NCBI GenBank assembly: GCA_944383925.1
Contig: CALWRM010000087.1
Coordinates: 1-47,313 of the forward strand
Direction: 5' to 3'
Length of the DNA: 47,313 nt
Source of the DNA: an uncultured Clostridia bacterium
GTDB taxonomy: Bacteria; Bacillota; Clostridia; Christensenellales; UBA1750
Of this stretch, positions 33,876 to 42,477 are shown one piece after another. The notes beneath the pieces were generated by a model, which was given only the letters and a program-made list of their open reading frames with translations, was not told where the DNA came from and ran no database searches. How positions within the stretch are numbered: the first letter of the stretch is position 1; each line of letters starts with the position of its first letter. Both the position numbers and the translations under genes were made by a program.

Positions 33876-36800
33876 ATGGCCATCCTGGAGCTGATGCAGG
33901 AGTGTTTCCTGCGCGACAAGGGGTATGCGGAGCTGTACGCCGCCCTGCAGGCCTCCAGAAGCCCTTTATGCGTATCCGAGCTCTGCCAGGGCGCCAGAAC
34001 CATGACGGCCGCCCTGCTGAGCAAGGGGCGGCGCGCGCTGCTGGTGACCCATTCCGATCAACGGGCCCAGGAGCTCTGCCAGGACCTGCGCGAGCTGGGG
34101 CTTCGCGCCGCGCATTTCCCCGCGCGGGAGCATAGCTTTTACCAGACCACGGCGGAAAGCCACGGCCTGATCCACCGACGCCTGGCCGTGCTGGGCGATT
34201 GCCTGGCCGGACAGGTCCGCCTGGTCTGCGCCAGCGTCGAGGCCCTGCAACAGCCCACCCTCGCCAAGGAGGACTTCCTAAGCGCGCAGGTGCAGCTGCA
34301 ACCGGGCCAGGTTTTCCCGCCCCAGGAGGTGGTGGAGCGGCTCCTGCGCGGCGGCTACCGCCGCGAGGAGATCGTAGAGGCCAGGGGACAGTTCGCGCTG
34401 CGCGGGGGAATCCTGGACGTCTATCCGGTGCAGGCGTTGTCCGCCTATCGGGTGGAGTTCTTTGACGACGAGGTGGACACCATCCGCGAGATGGACGTGC
34501 TGACCCAGCGCTCCGTGGACAGCGCGCGCAGCCTGCTCATCTATCCCGCTTCCGAGGCGGCCGTGGGCCCTGAGGCCATGGAGAGGGCGGGCCTTGCCAT
34601 GCAGGCGGAGATGAAGGCCCGGGAGCGCCGCAAACAGGGCAAGCGGCCGGCGCAAAGCTCCATGCCCTGGCTGGAGGAAGGGGACCTGGAGGAGGACGAG
34701 CGGACGGACGGCGCCTATCAGCCCGGGCAGCGCCTGGAACGCGCCCTGCGGCTCTTCTTGGAGGGCAGCCGCTTCGAGGACATGGAGCCCTACCTGCCCT
34801 ACCTCTACGAGAAGGGCCACGGCCTGGAGGAATACCTGGAGCCGCAGCTCACCCTGGCCGAGGAGCCTGGCCGGGTCAAGGAGCGAGCCACCGACTACTT
34901 CGAAGGCTTTCAGCGGGAGCTCGCCGCGGCCGTGGAGCGGGGCGACGGGCTCAAGGGCCAGCAGGGCGGGGCCGCGGATTTCGACGCCCTCTCCGCCCGC
35001 TGGGAGGCCGGCCCCTTCGTGCTGCTTTGCGATTTGCAAACCGGGCTTTGGGGCTTGCGCCTGCAAGGCCTGTTCCAAATGCCGAGCCTACAGGCCCCCG
35101 ACCTGCAGGGCCAGCACAAGCTCCTATACGACGCCCTGGTCCAGCTCAAGGCCCAGGGCCAAAGCGCGTTCCTCTTTTCCGGCGGACAGGCCAGGGGAGA
35201 GCGACTGATGGAAACCCTGCGGGAACGGGGCTTCGACATCCGCCCCTACGACCAGGAGGAAACCCTGCCAAAGGGCGCCCTTCGCCTGCTGCCCGGAGGC
35301 TTTTCCCGGGGCTTTGAGCTGAAGGACGCCGGCTTCACCGTGCTGGGCGACGCGGATCTGTTCGGCGCCTCCAAGCAGAAGGCCGCCTCCAGACGTAGAA
35401 AGGCCGGGCAGAAGCTGGCCGCCTTCACCGACCTGAAGGTCGGCGACTATGTGGTGCACGAAAACCATGGCGTCGGCGTGTACACGGGCACCGTGCGCTT
35501 GACCATGCAGGGCCATAGCCGGGATTATCTGCACATCCAGTACAACGGCTCCGACGCCCTCTATGTGCCTACGGACCAGCTGGACCGGGTGCAGAAGTAC
35601 ATAGGCGTCAAGGACACCCCGCCCAAGCTCAACAAGCTGGGGGGCAGCGAGTGGGACCGTGCCAAGCAGCGGGTGAAGAGCTCCTTGAAGGACATGGCCA
35701 AGGAACTGATCGAGCTCTACGCCCAGCGCCAGTCCGTCAAGGGCTTTGCCTTCGACAAGGACAGCCCCTGGCAGCGGGAATTCGAGGACGCCTTTCCCTA
35801 TGAGGAAACCCCGGACCAGCTCCAATGCATCCGCGAGATCAAGCAGGATATGGAAAAGCCCGTGGTCATGGACCGCCTGCTCTGCGGGGACGTTGGATAT
35901 GGAAAGACGGAGGTGGCCATGCGCGCCGCCTTCAAGGCCGTGATGGATTCCAAACAGGTGGCCGTGCTGGTGCCCACCACCATCCTGGCCCAGCAGCACC
36001 TGGAATCCATGAAGAAGCGCTTTGCGGGCTTCCCGGTGCGGGTGGAGATGCTCTCCCGCTTTCGCAGCGCCCAGGAACAGAAGGTCATCCTGGAAAAGCT
36101 GGCAAAGGGCGATATCGACATCCTCATCGGCACCCACCGCCTGCTGGGCAAGGACCTGCGCTTTAAGGACCTTGGGCTGTTGGTGGTGGACGAGGAGCAG
36201 CGCTTCGGCGTCAAACACAAGGAGCAGCTCAAACAGCTCAAGCAGAGCGTGGACGTGCTCACGCTTTCCGCCACGCCCATCCCGCGCACCCTGCACATGT
36301 CCATGGTGGGTATCCGCGACATGTCCCTGCTGGAAACCCCACCGGAGGAGCGGTATCCGGTGCAGACCTATGTGCTGGAATACTCCGACGCCCTTTTGCG
36401 GGACGCCATCCAGCGGGAGCTGGCCAGAAAGGGCCAGGTCTACATCCTCTACAACCGCGTGCGCTCCATCGAGCGCTTTTTCGCCCACGTGCAGGCCCTG
36501 GTGCCCCAGGCGCGGGTGGCCGTTGGCCATGGCCAAATGCGCGAGAACATGCTTGAAGATGTGATGCTGGATTTTTACGAGGGACGCACGGACGTGCTGG
36601 TCTGCTCCACCATCATTGAGTCCGGCCTGGACGTGCAGAACGCCAACACCATGATCGTGGTGGACGCGGACCGCTTTGGCCTGTCCCAGCTGTACCAACT
36701 GCGCGGCCGCGTCGGCCGGAGCAACCGCCTGGCCTACTGTTACCTGACCGTCAAGCCGGATAAGGTGATCACCGAACAGGCGGAAAAGCGGCTTCGCGCC

Positions 36801-37475
36801 ATCCGCGAGTTCACGGAGTTTGGCTCGGGCTTTAAGATCGCCATGCGGGACCTGGAGATCCGCGGCGCGGGCAACCTGTTGGGCGCCCAGCAGCACGGCC
36901 ACATGTCCGAGGTCGGCTATGACCTGTATCTAAAGATCATGGAGGAGACCGTGCGCGAGCTCAAGGGCGAGAGCCTGGATAACGCCGACATCGAGACCAA
37001 GGTGGAGTTGCAGCTGGACGCCTTCCTGCCCATGGAATTCGTGGCGGGCGACATGCAGCGCATGGACGTGTACAAGCGCATCGCCACCATCCAGACCAGG
37101 GCCGATTGGGAGGATACGCTGGAGGAGCTGATCGACCGCTTCGGCGATGTGCCCATGGAGGCGGAGAACCTGCTGTGGATCGCCTTCCTGAAGGCCCAGG
37201 CCCAAAGGGTCGGCCTGGATCTGGTGTTCATGCGCGGCAACAGGCTGCTGATGCGCTTTTCGCCCAGGTGCTCCATCGATCCCCAGCGCCTGCTTCGAGG
37301 CCTCAAGGCCCTGGACGGGGAGCTGACGCTGCAAAACGCCCAGCCGCCCTGCTTGCTGCTGCGTGGGGAGGGGACGGCGGAATCCCTGCTGGAAAGGGCC
37401 TGCGCCGCTTTGGAAGGGCTTTTGCAGGCCATGACGGAGACGGGCGCCGCGCCATCGGAGAAAGGCGCCCATTGA
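33876..37475 (+). CDS. mfd: Transcription-repair coupling factor
   Basis: Mfd is the ATP-dependent translocase that removes RNA polymerase stalled at lesions and recruits UvrA. At 1199 residues it is full length. Order: UvrB-like domains (about 1-370); the RNA-polymerase-interacting CarD-like domain at about 515-580 (VGDYVVHENHGVGVYTG); helicase motifs, with Walker A GDVGYGKTEVAMRA near 670, TTILAQQH, DEEQRFG near 770, TLSATPIPRTL and QLRGRVGRS; and the C-terminal TRCF domain (about 1010-1180, PMEFVAGDMQRMDVYKRIA). It is 28 nt downstream of pth, with AAAGGAGAG as RBS. Confidence 0.97.
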   Translation: MAILELMQECFLRDKGYAELYAALQASRSPLCVSELCQGARTMTAALLSKGRRALLVTHSDQRAQELCQDLRELGLRAAHFPAREHSFYQTTAESHGLIHRRLAVLGDCLAGQVRLVCASVEALQQPTLAKEDFLSAQVQLQPGQVFPPQEVVERLLRGGYRREEIVEARGQFALRGGILDVYPVQALSAYRVEFFDDEVDTIREMDVLTQRSVDSARSLLIYPASEAAVGPEAMERAGLAMQAEMKARERRKQGKRPAQSSMPWLEEGDLEEDERTDGAYQPGQRLERALRLFLEGSRFEDMEPYLPYLYEKGHGLEEYLEPQLTLAEEPGRVKERATDYFEGFQRELAAAVERGDGLKGQQGGAADFDALSARWEAGPFVLLCDLQTGLWGLRLQGLFQMPSLQAPDLQGQHKLLYDALVQLKAQGQSAFLFSGGQARGERLMETLRERGFDIRPYDQEETLPKGALRLLPGGFSRGFELKDAGFTVLGDADLFGASKQKAASRRRKAGQKLAAFTDLKVGDYVVHENHGVGVYTGTVRLTMQGHSRDYLHIQYNGSDALYVPTDQLDRVQKYIGVKDTPPKLNKLGGSEWDRAKQRVKSSLKDMAKELIELYAQRQSVKGFAFDKDSPWQREFEDAFPYEETPDQLQCIREIKQDMEKPVVMDRLLCGDVGYGKTEVAMRAAFKAVMDSKQVAVLVPTTILAQQHLESMKKRFAGFPVRVEMLSRFRSAQEQKVILEKLAKGDIDILIGTHRLLGKDLRFKDLGLLVVDEEQRFGVKHKEQLKQLKQSVDVLTLSATPIPRTLHMSMVGIRDMSLLETPPEERYPVQTYVLEYSDALLRDAIQRELARKGQVYILYNRVRSIERFFAHVQALVPQARVAVGHGQMRENMLEDVMLDFYEGRTDVLVCSTIIESGLDVQNANTMIVVDADRFGLSQLYQLRGRVGRSNRLAYCYLTVKPDKVITEQAEKRLRAIREFTEFGSGFKIAMRDLEIRGAGNLLGAQQHGHMSEVGYDLYLKIMEETVRELKGESLDNADIETKVELQLDAFLPMEFVAGDMQRMDVYKRIATIQTRADWEDTLEELIDRFGDVPMEAENLLWIAFLKAQAQRVGLDLVFMRGNRLLMRFSPRCSIDPQRLLRGLKALDGELTLQNAQPPCLLLRGEGTAESLLERACAALEGLLQAMTETGAAPSEKGAH

Positions 37476-37489
37476 GCCAACGTCGCCGC

Positions 37490-37525
37490 AAGCGGGCTCC
37501 GGCGTCCGACGCCCGGGGCCCGTTT
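37490..37525 (+). terminator. Probable terminator of pth-mfd
   Basis: CGGGC (37493-37497) pairs with GCCCG (37518-37522) and CCGGCGT (37499-37505) with ACGCCCGG (37509-37516, one bulge), followed by TTT only. Confidence 0.5.
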
Positions 37526-37564
37526 GGGGATAGAGAAAATGGAAAAAAGTTTCAAAAAAAGTGA

Positions 37565-37593
37565 TTGACAAGCAAGGGAAGATGGTGTATATT
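37565..37593 (+). promoter_or_regulatory. Promoter of the tRNA operon
   Basis: TTGACA (37565-37570) and TATATT (37588-37593) are spaced exactly 17 nt, about 40 nt before the first tRNA. Confidence 0.8.
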
Positions 37594-37633
37594 ATTATGC
37601 GTCGCCCGGTTCTCCGGCGAGCGAGCTCGGCTC

Positions 37634-37710
37634 CGGGGTGTAGCGCAGCTTGGTAGCGCACGTGCTTTGGGAGCATGGGGCCGGGGGTTCAACTCCCTTC
37701 ACCCCGCCCA
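37634..37710 (+). tRNA. tRNA-Pro (TGG), CCA encoded
   Basis: Acceptor CGGGGTG (37634-37640) pairs with CACCCCG (37700-37706). The anticodon loop TTTGGGA gives anticodon TGG, and the T-loop is TTCAACT with a 5-bp stem containing two G-U pairs. The discriminator base is C (37707), followed by CCA. Bacterial tRNA-Pro normally has A at this position. Confidence 0.93.
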
Positions 37711-37715
37711 TAAGT

Positions 37716-37790
37716 GGCCCCGTGGTCAAGCGGTCAAGACATCGCCCTTTCACGGCGGTAACAGGGGTTCGATTCCCCTCGGGGTCACCA
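37716..37790 (+). tRNA. tRNA-Glu (TTC), CCA encoded
   Basis: Acceptor GGCCCCG pairs with CGGGGTC; anticodon loop CTTTCAC gives TTC; T-loop TTCGATT; discriminator A; CCA at 37788-37790. It begins 5 nt after tRNA-Pro. Confidence 0.95.
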
Positions 37791-37809
37791 ACCTCGTTTC
37801 TTCGGCAAT

Positions 37810-37886
37810 GGGCCTTTAGCTCAGTTGGTCAGAGCGGTCGGCTCATAACCGATTGGTCCGGGGTTCAAGTCCCTGAAGGCCCACCA
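37810..37886 (+). tRNA. tRNA-Met (CAT), CCA encoded
   Basis: Acceptor GGGCCTT pairs with AAGGCCC; anticodon loop CTCATAA gives CAT; T-loop TTCAAGT; discriminator A; CCA at 37884-37886. Paired G1-C72 rules out an initiator. A tRNA-Ile2 with lysidine-modified CAT cannot be fully excluded. Confidence 0.9.
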
Positions 37887-37897
37887 ACTGCTTTTGT

Positions 37898-37974
37898 GGC
37901 CCGGTAGTTCAGCCGGTTAGAATGCCAGCCTGTCACGCTGGAGGTCGAGGGTTCGAGCCCCTTCCGGGTCGCCA
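37898..37974 (+). tRNA. tRNA-Asp (GTC), CCA encoded
   Basis: Acceptor GGCCCGG pairs with CCGGGTC; anticodon loop CTGTCAC gives GTC; discriminator G as expected for Asp; CCA at 37972-37974. Confidence 0.95.
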
Positions 37975-38003
37975 ACTTCTTCCTTCCGGTGGGCGTTGAA
38001 CGC

Positions 38004-38079
38004 GCTGGTGTAGCTCAATCGGTAGAGCATCTGATTTGTAATCAGAAGGTTGCGGGTTCGAGTCCCATCGCCAGCTCCA
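38004..38079 (+). tRNA. tRNA-Thr (TGT), CCA encoded
   Basis: Acceptor GCTGGTG pairs with CGCCAGC (one G-U); anticodon loop TTTGTAA gives TGT; discriminator T; CCA at 38077-38079. Confidence 0.95.
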
Positions 38080-38108
38080 CAACCAAATAGTTCAACATCC
38101 ATTTTCAT

Positions 38109-38193
<85 letters not shown>

Positions 38194-38218
38194 CCAATCA
38201 CTTTTCCATAGCCAATAT

Positions 38219-38306
38219 GCGAGAATGGCGGAATTGGCAGACGCGCTAGATTCAGGTTCTAGTGGGCAGTACGTCCATGCAGGTTCAAGTCCTGTTTCTC
38301 GCACCA
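38219..38306 (+). tRNA. tRNA-Leu (CAG), CCA encoded
   Basis: Acceptor GCGAGAA pairs with TTCTCGC; anticodon loop TTCAGGT gives CAG; long class II variable arm; discriminator A; CCA at 38304-38306. It is the last gene of the array. Confidence 0.95.
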
Positions 38307-38350
38307 AGATCGTCGGAACGAACAGCGTTCGCGGCGATCTTTTTTTGTTT
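38307..38350 (+). terminator. Terminator of the tRNA operon
   Basis: AGATCG (38307-38312) pairs with CGATCT (38335-38340), with an inner CGAAC/GTTCG stem, followed by a long T-run broken by one G. Confidence 0.85.
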
Positions 38351-38391
38351 GCAGGGCGGGCGAGGGAGGAGGCGTTCCTGACCTTTGGCGG

Positions 38392-39015
38392 TCAGGGGAG
38401 CAGGCGATGGGCGCTTTTTGCCGGTCTGAACGACCTTGCCCTCCGCAACCAGCTGGTGATAATGCGCTGTAGCCGCCTGACGCTGCAGCGCAGGGAAAAG
38501 GATTCTCGTTCCAAGCTCCAAAGGACGCCCCCCTGGCACTTAAAGCGCATGTAGGAGAGCACGCGGTCCGTCAGGGAGCCGGGCGCGGCGTCCAGCGCCG
38601 TGATGGCCACCATTTTCGCCGTGAGGCTGCCGCAAATCAGCCGCAGAAAGGAATTGCTCTCCAGCAGCGCTTCCCGGTTTTGGTCCAGGGACAGCGCCAG
38701 GCACAGCAGGGGCTCCGCCGCCTCGGTGTAGATGCTGCCCGTGCTGGGGAGGAATAGGTCCATGTCGCCGAGAATGTAATCCGCTTCTCCGCTGGAAAGG
38801 GAATAACGCGCCCCATCGTCCCGGATGAAGTAGATGACCAAGGAACCATGGACCACCACCTGGAAGAGCCTTTCCTCGAAATGGGGGGCGGTGACCAGTT
38901 CCCCCTTTTCGTACTCCAGCAAGAACAGCTCCGTCCGCTGCGCCTCCAGCACCTCGCCAAAGCGGCACGCCCGCAGGCACGCCTCCACTGCTGCCGGGTC
39001 ATGGATTCCTTTCAT
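38392..39015 (-). pseudogene. Crp/Fnr-type transcriptional regulator, frameshifted in the HTH domain
   Basis: The gene begins at ATG 39015 (RBS AAGGGAG) and reads as a cyclic-nucleotide-binding-fold regulator: an effector domain with FEERLFQVVVHGSLVIYFIRDDGARYSLSSGEADYILGDMDLF, a dimerisation helix, and the beginning of an HTH (GSLTDRVLSYMRFK, CSVRRLQRIIT). After LQRII the frame turns unfamiliar and stops at 38392. The expected continuation (HQLVAEGKVVQTGKK) is present in the neighbouring minus-strand frame from about 38465 downward. A one-base deletion near 38460-38466 explains this. The corrected frame has no early stop and would run toward the tRNA-Leu gene, so its own end is also eroded. 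It is divergent from the decayed MATE gene, which it probably controlled. Confidence 0.65.
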
Positions 39016-39116
39016 GGAGATCTCCCTTAGCAGGACATATGTGCGGGCTTTTCTAGGATTTTTCCGACAAAGTCCGGGTGTTTGTAAGGGAGGAATAGCG
39101 CATGCCATCCGTTTTT

Positions 39117-40455
39117 AGGGAACCAACCTGTCCAAGGCCTCCTGGAGGGTGGGGTGCCCGCCATGCTCAGCCAGCTCACCACCCTGATCTGCAAATATGG
39201 CCGACACCTTTTCCGTTTCGCTGACCCAGCAACCCGCCATGATCGCTACGGTCACCCTCTGCACACCCATTTTGCTGATCACCATGTCCATCGCCTGCGT
39301 GTTTGGCATGGGCGGCAGCAGCGTGATCGCAAGGCTGTTGGGCGAGGGACGCAAGGAGGGCGCGGGCAAAATCCTGAACCTTTCCACCTATGCGATGCGC
39401 TTGGCCGGCTTGGTCACCCTGGGATTGGGCTTGGCGTGTTTGCCGCAGATCGCTTCCATCGTCGGAGCGGACGCGGAAAACATGGCCTATACCTGCGAAT
39501 ACCTGTCCCATCTCTTCCTTGGCGCGTGATTCATCATGCTCTTCGATGGCTTTGCGCACCTATTCCGCCCGGCCGGGCTCGTCAAGCAGAGCACGGCGGG
39601 CCTGGTGTTGGGCAACGCGGTCAACATCGTGCTGGATTACGTGTTCATCCTTCCCCTGGGATGGGGGGCCGCCGGCGCCGCCGCGGCCACTTCCCTGGGC
39701 TTTTTGTGCTCCAGCGCCTACTATCTGTTTTGCATGCTCGCCCGCCAGCGCCGGGGAACCCCTTGTTCCTTCTTTCCCAGCGCTGCTTATGGCCGGAATG
39801 CGAGGACGGAGGGGAGCGTGGTTTCCATCGGCGTTCCTGGCGCGCTGATCACGGAGCTGATGCGCGTGGCCAACATCGTTTGAACAACGACATCGCCATC
39901 TACGGCTCCGACGCCGTAGGCTCTTATGGTATTGACATAAGATCGACATGGTGTCCTTCATGCTCTCCGTGGGGTTGTCGCAGGGCGTCACCCCTTTGAT
40001 CGGCTATTGCTATGGCGCCGGCCAGAGCCGCCGCACGGCGGAACCCCCGCGCCCTTCCATGCTCTATGGCTGCTTGGCGGGCGATTCGTCGCCTGCTTCC
40101 TGACGTTGGCAAGCAGCTGGCCGCCTTGTTCCTTCACGAGCAGGCGCTGATCGAACAGACGGCGTATTTCCTGACGATCCTCTGCCTATCCGCCCCAACC
40201 CTTGGCGTGATTAACATGGTGACCAGCTATTTCCAGGCCCTGGGCAAGGCGGCGCCTTCCTTGACCATCACGGTTATGCGCACCGCGGTGCTCTTCATCC
40301 CCGCGGTGATCCTGCTCAACAGCCTGTGGGGATTGGATGGCGTCATCGCGGTCCAGCCGGTGGTGGAAGCGATCCTGACCACCGGCTGTCTGGTCCTATA
40401 TGGCAAGGAGCTGCGCGCAGGCAGGAGGCGGACGAGGGAACCCGCTGCGGCCTAA
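39117..40455 (+). pseudogene. MATE family efflux transporter, multiply disrupted
   Basis: Across about 1.3 kb the MATE family sequence is spread over all three frames. GGVPAMLSQLTTLIC is in one frame up to about 39190. NMADTFSVSL to GLACLPQIASIVGADAENMAYTCEYLSHLFLGA follows in a second, ending in TGA at 39527-39529. The same frame then resumes with FIMLFDGFAHLFRPAGLVKQSTAGLVLGNAVNIVLDYVFILPLGWGAAGAAAATSLG up to 39883. NNDIAIYGSDAVGSYGI follows in a third frame, KIDMVSFMLSVGLSQGVTPLIGYCYGAGQ in another, and WLAALFLHEQALIEQ to KEL in the last. That is at least four frame changes plus one stop. A functional Na+ or H+ coupled multidrug exporter is impossible. The many lesions argue against a simple sequencing error. 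Confidence 0.9.
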
Positions 40456-40484
40456 CGCAGAGGCCGCTTCGAGACGGACCAAGA

Positions 40485-40530
40485 GGGCGGGGCGTTTGAA
40501 AAAACGCCCCGCCCCTTTGGCTTTTTTGGG
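40485..40530. terminator. Terminator between the MATE pseudogene and the VOC gene
   Basis: A perfect 13-bp stem (GGGCGGGGCGTTT, 40485-40497, with 40502-40514) and GAAA-type loop, with a T6 run at 40525-40530. It serves convergent transcription. Confidence 0.75.
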
Positions 40531-40538
40531 GGAAAACC

Positions 40539-40880
40539 CTAACGCTGCACCACGCAAAAGGGATTGCCCTCGGGATCCTGCAACACCACGTAGTCCGCGC
40601 CGGCCGGATAGCGCCAGGCCTTTCTGGTGGCGCCAAGGGCAAGGAGCCGCTCGACCTCCGCCGCTTGGTCGTCGGCAAACAGGTCGATGTGGTGGCGCCG
40701 GGCCTTTGGGGAGGAAACCTTGCTCAGCGACAGCTGGATGCCGGCGCCGGATTCTGGAATGAGGATGGCCCAATCCTCGGAAGCGGGACGCTTGAGCTTG
40801 TAGTGAAGGGCGGCGCTCCAAAACGCCACGGCGCGCGGGATATCCTCCACCCCCCATACGATGGAACCGATGGCCAGCAT
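40539..40880 (-). CDS. VOC family protein (glyoxalase/bleomycin-resistance fold)
   Basis: This 113-residue protein has the VOC double-module layout: AIGSIVWGVEDIPRAVAFWSAAL at the start, HHIDLFADDQAAEVERLLALGA in the second half, and DYVVLQDPEGNPFCVV at the end, which is the commonest C-terminal VOC motif. H (in HHIDLF) and E-type positions could bind metal. Members range from lyases and dioxygenases to antibiotic-binding proteins; no function is inferred. The ATG at 40880 lies 8 nt from GGAGG; the ATG at 40895 is inside the RBS and not used. Confidence 0.82.
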   Translation of the reverse strand: MLAIGSIVWGVEDIPRAVAFWSAALHYKLKRPASEDWAILIPESGAGIQLSLSKVSSPKARRHHIDLFADDQAAEVERLLALGATRKAWRYPAGADYVVLQDPEGNPFCVVQR

Positions 40881-40954
40881 AGCAAAAACCTCCATTTCCT
40901 AAATCCTGATGCCCCTGGCCCAGACCAACCTTAACGAGGGGCCTGTTGGACAAA

Positions 40955-40983
40955 AGTGTAGCACGAATGGGTGGTGATGGAAA
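40955..40983 (-). promoter_or_regulatory. Promoter of the VOC gene
   Basis: Minus-strand TTTCCA (40983-40978) and TACACT (40960-40955), spaced 17 nt, 75 nt before the start codon. Confidence 0.5.
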
Positions 40984-41054
40984 GGGCCGTGCGGTGGCGG
41001 AGGACGAAAAATGCGGCGCGCGCCTTGCCGGACAAGACGATAGGCGAAGAAACT

Positions 41055-41097
41055 TAGCACATTTTCGCTTTTTCCGCAAAGGTCTATGTGCTATATT
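41055..41097 (+). promoter_or_regulatory. Putative promoter with inverted repeat upstream of the MFS gene
   Basis: TAGCACAT (41055-41062) and ATGTGCTA (41086-41093) form a perfect 8-bp inverted repeat. The right half overlaps a -10-like TATATT (41092-41097). The -35 region is a weak T-rich tract near 41069. Confidence 0.45.
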
Positions 41098-41133
41098 GGT
41101 GCCTATACAAAGATAGGCTTGGGGGAGCTTGCC

Positions 41134-42438
41134 ATGTCAAGACGGTTGAGCGACGAGAGCATCAGCGCGCGCAACTATTACCTGATGATCGCCGAGGGCT
41201 CGGTATTCTGGTTTGCCAGTTCCTTTATCGACGGAAATTCCGTCATCTCCGTGTTCATCAACGAGGCCACGGGCTCCATCCAGCTGGCGGGCTTGACGGC
41301 CACGCTGCGCAGCTGCGTGGTGATCGTGGGGCAGTTCCTGATCGGCATGTGGATTTACCGCATCCGCAATTTCGACAGCGCGATGCATTGGTTTGCCTTC
41401 CTGACGCGGCCCCTGCTGCTGTTGTCCGTGCCGCTGCTGTTGCTCGGCGTTTCCGGCACGGCGGCGGCCGTGGCGGTCATCGTGCTGCTGTGCCTGTTCT
41501 ATTTTTCAGACGGCTTTGTGGGGCTTTTGTGGACGGAGCTTGGGGCGCGCACCATACCGCCCAGAAAGCGCGCCTCCATCCAGGGCTACCAGCAGGTCTT
41601 TGGCGGCATTGCGGGCCTGCTCTCCGCCGTGCTGGTCAAGGCCATTTTGGACAGCCCCCGCCTGGACTTTAACCAACGCTATGCCATCATCTTCGGGCTG
41701 TGCGGCCTGGTGTTCGCCTCCAACGCGGTGGTCCTGCACTTTATCAAGGACCTGCCCAGGAACAGGGGCAGAAAGGTCAACGCCGGCCAGGCGAGCGTGC
41801 GCTCGTATTTGGGCAATTTCCTCAGGCTCTGGCGGGCGGACGGCAACTACCGCAACCTGATGAGGTGCCGCGTCCTATACGTGCTGGCCACGATGGGCTC
41901 CTCGCTGTTGGTGCTGTTTGGAAAGGGCTATGCCGGCCTGACGGACGTGCAGGCCTCCGCCATGCTCTATTTGCAGGTGGGCGGCCAGGTGGTCGGCGGC
42001 TTTCTCTGGGCCCAGCTTTGCAGGCGCAAGGGAAACAACTTCCAAATAATGTTCAGCTTTGGCCTTCCGCTGGCCATCGCCCTGCTGGGCGCCTTCACCC
42101 ACTTCGCCGGAAAGACCGGCGCCAACCTGGTCTGGAGCATCGGGGCGATGGTACTGCTTTCCGGCATGTATACCAGCGCCTGGATCGGCATCGCCAACAG
42201 GGTGATCGACATCGTGGAGCCGGCCGAGCGCACCAACTATCTGGTGATGCAGTCCCTGTTGCAGTTTCCCTTCACCTTCGCCGCCTACTTCGCCGGGCTT
42301 GCCGCGGAGCTTTGGTCCTTCCTGCCCGTGTTTGCGGCCATCGGCCTGTGCGGATTGACAGGCTTTGGGCTCAGCGCCAAGCTCTATCGGGAAAGGGATA
42401 GGATTGAGGCCAAGGTGGAGACCAGCAAAGGCGCCTAG
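41134..42438 (+). CDS. Major facilitator superfamily transporter
   Basis: This 434-residue integral membrane protein has about 11-12 hydrophobic segments, divided by a loop near the middle (IKDLPRNRGRKVNAGQASVRSYLGNFLRLW). The first half carries IPPRKRASIQGYQQVFGGIAGLLSAVLVKAIL, where the charged loop and following helix match MFS transporters. Substrate is unknown: MFS carriers move sugars, drugs or peptides by ion coupling. The ATG at 41134 follows GGGGGAGC; an upstream in-frame ATG at 41086 overlaps the promoter. It precedes surE by 39 nt and may be co-transcribed. Confidence 0.85.
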   Translation: MSRRLSDESISARNYYLMIAEGSVFWFASSFIDGNSVISVFINEATGSIQLAGLTATLRSCVVIVGQFLIGMWIYRIRNFDSAMHWFAFLTRPLLLLSVPLLLLGVSGTAAAVAVIVLLCLFYFSDGFVGLLWTELGARTIPPRKRASIQGYQQVFGGIAGLLSAVLVKAILDSPRLDFNQRYAIIFGLCGLVFASNAVVLHFIKDLPRNRGRKVNAGQASVRSYLGNFLRLWRADGNYRNLMRCRVLYVLATMGSSLLVLFGKGYAGLTDVQASAMLYLQVGGQVVGGFLWAQLCRRKGNNFQIMFSFGLPLAIALLGAFTHFAGKTGANLVWSIGAMVLLSGMYTSAWIGIANRVIDIVEPAERTNYLVMQSLLQFPFTFAAYFAGLAAELWSFLPVFAAIGLCGLTGFGLSAKLYRERDRIEAKVETSKGA

Positions 42439-42477
42439 ACGGGCGAGAAACACCAGCTACGCAAGGAGGAGACAAGA

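Noticed and set aside
37565..37907. Small open frames across the tRNA array
   Set aside because: They coincide with tRNA sequences and have no coding features.
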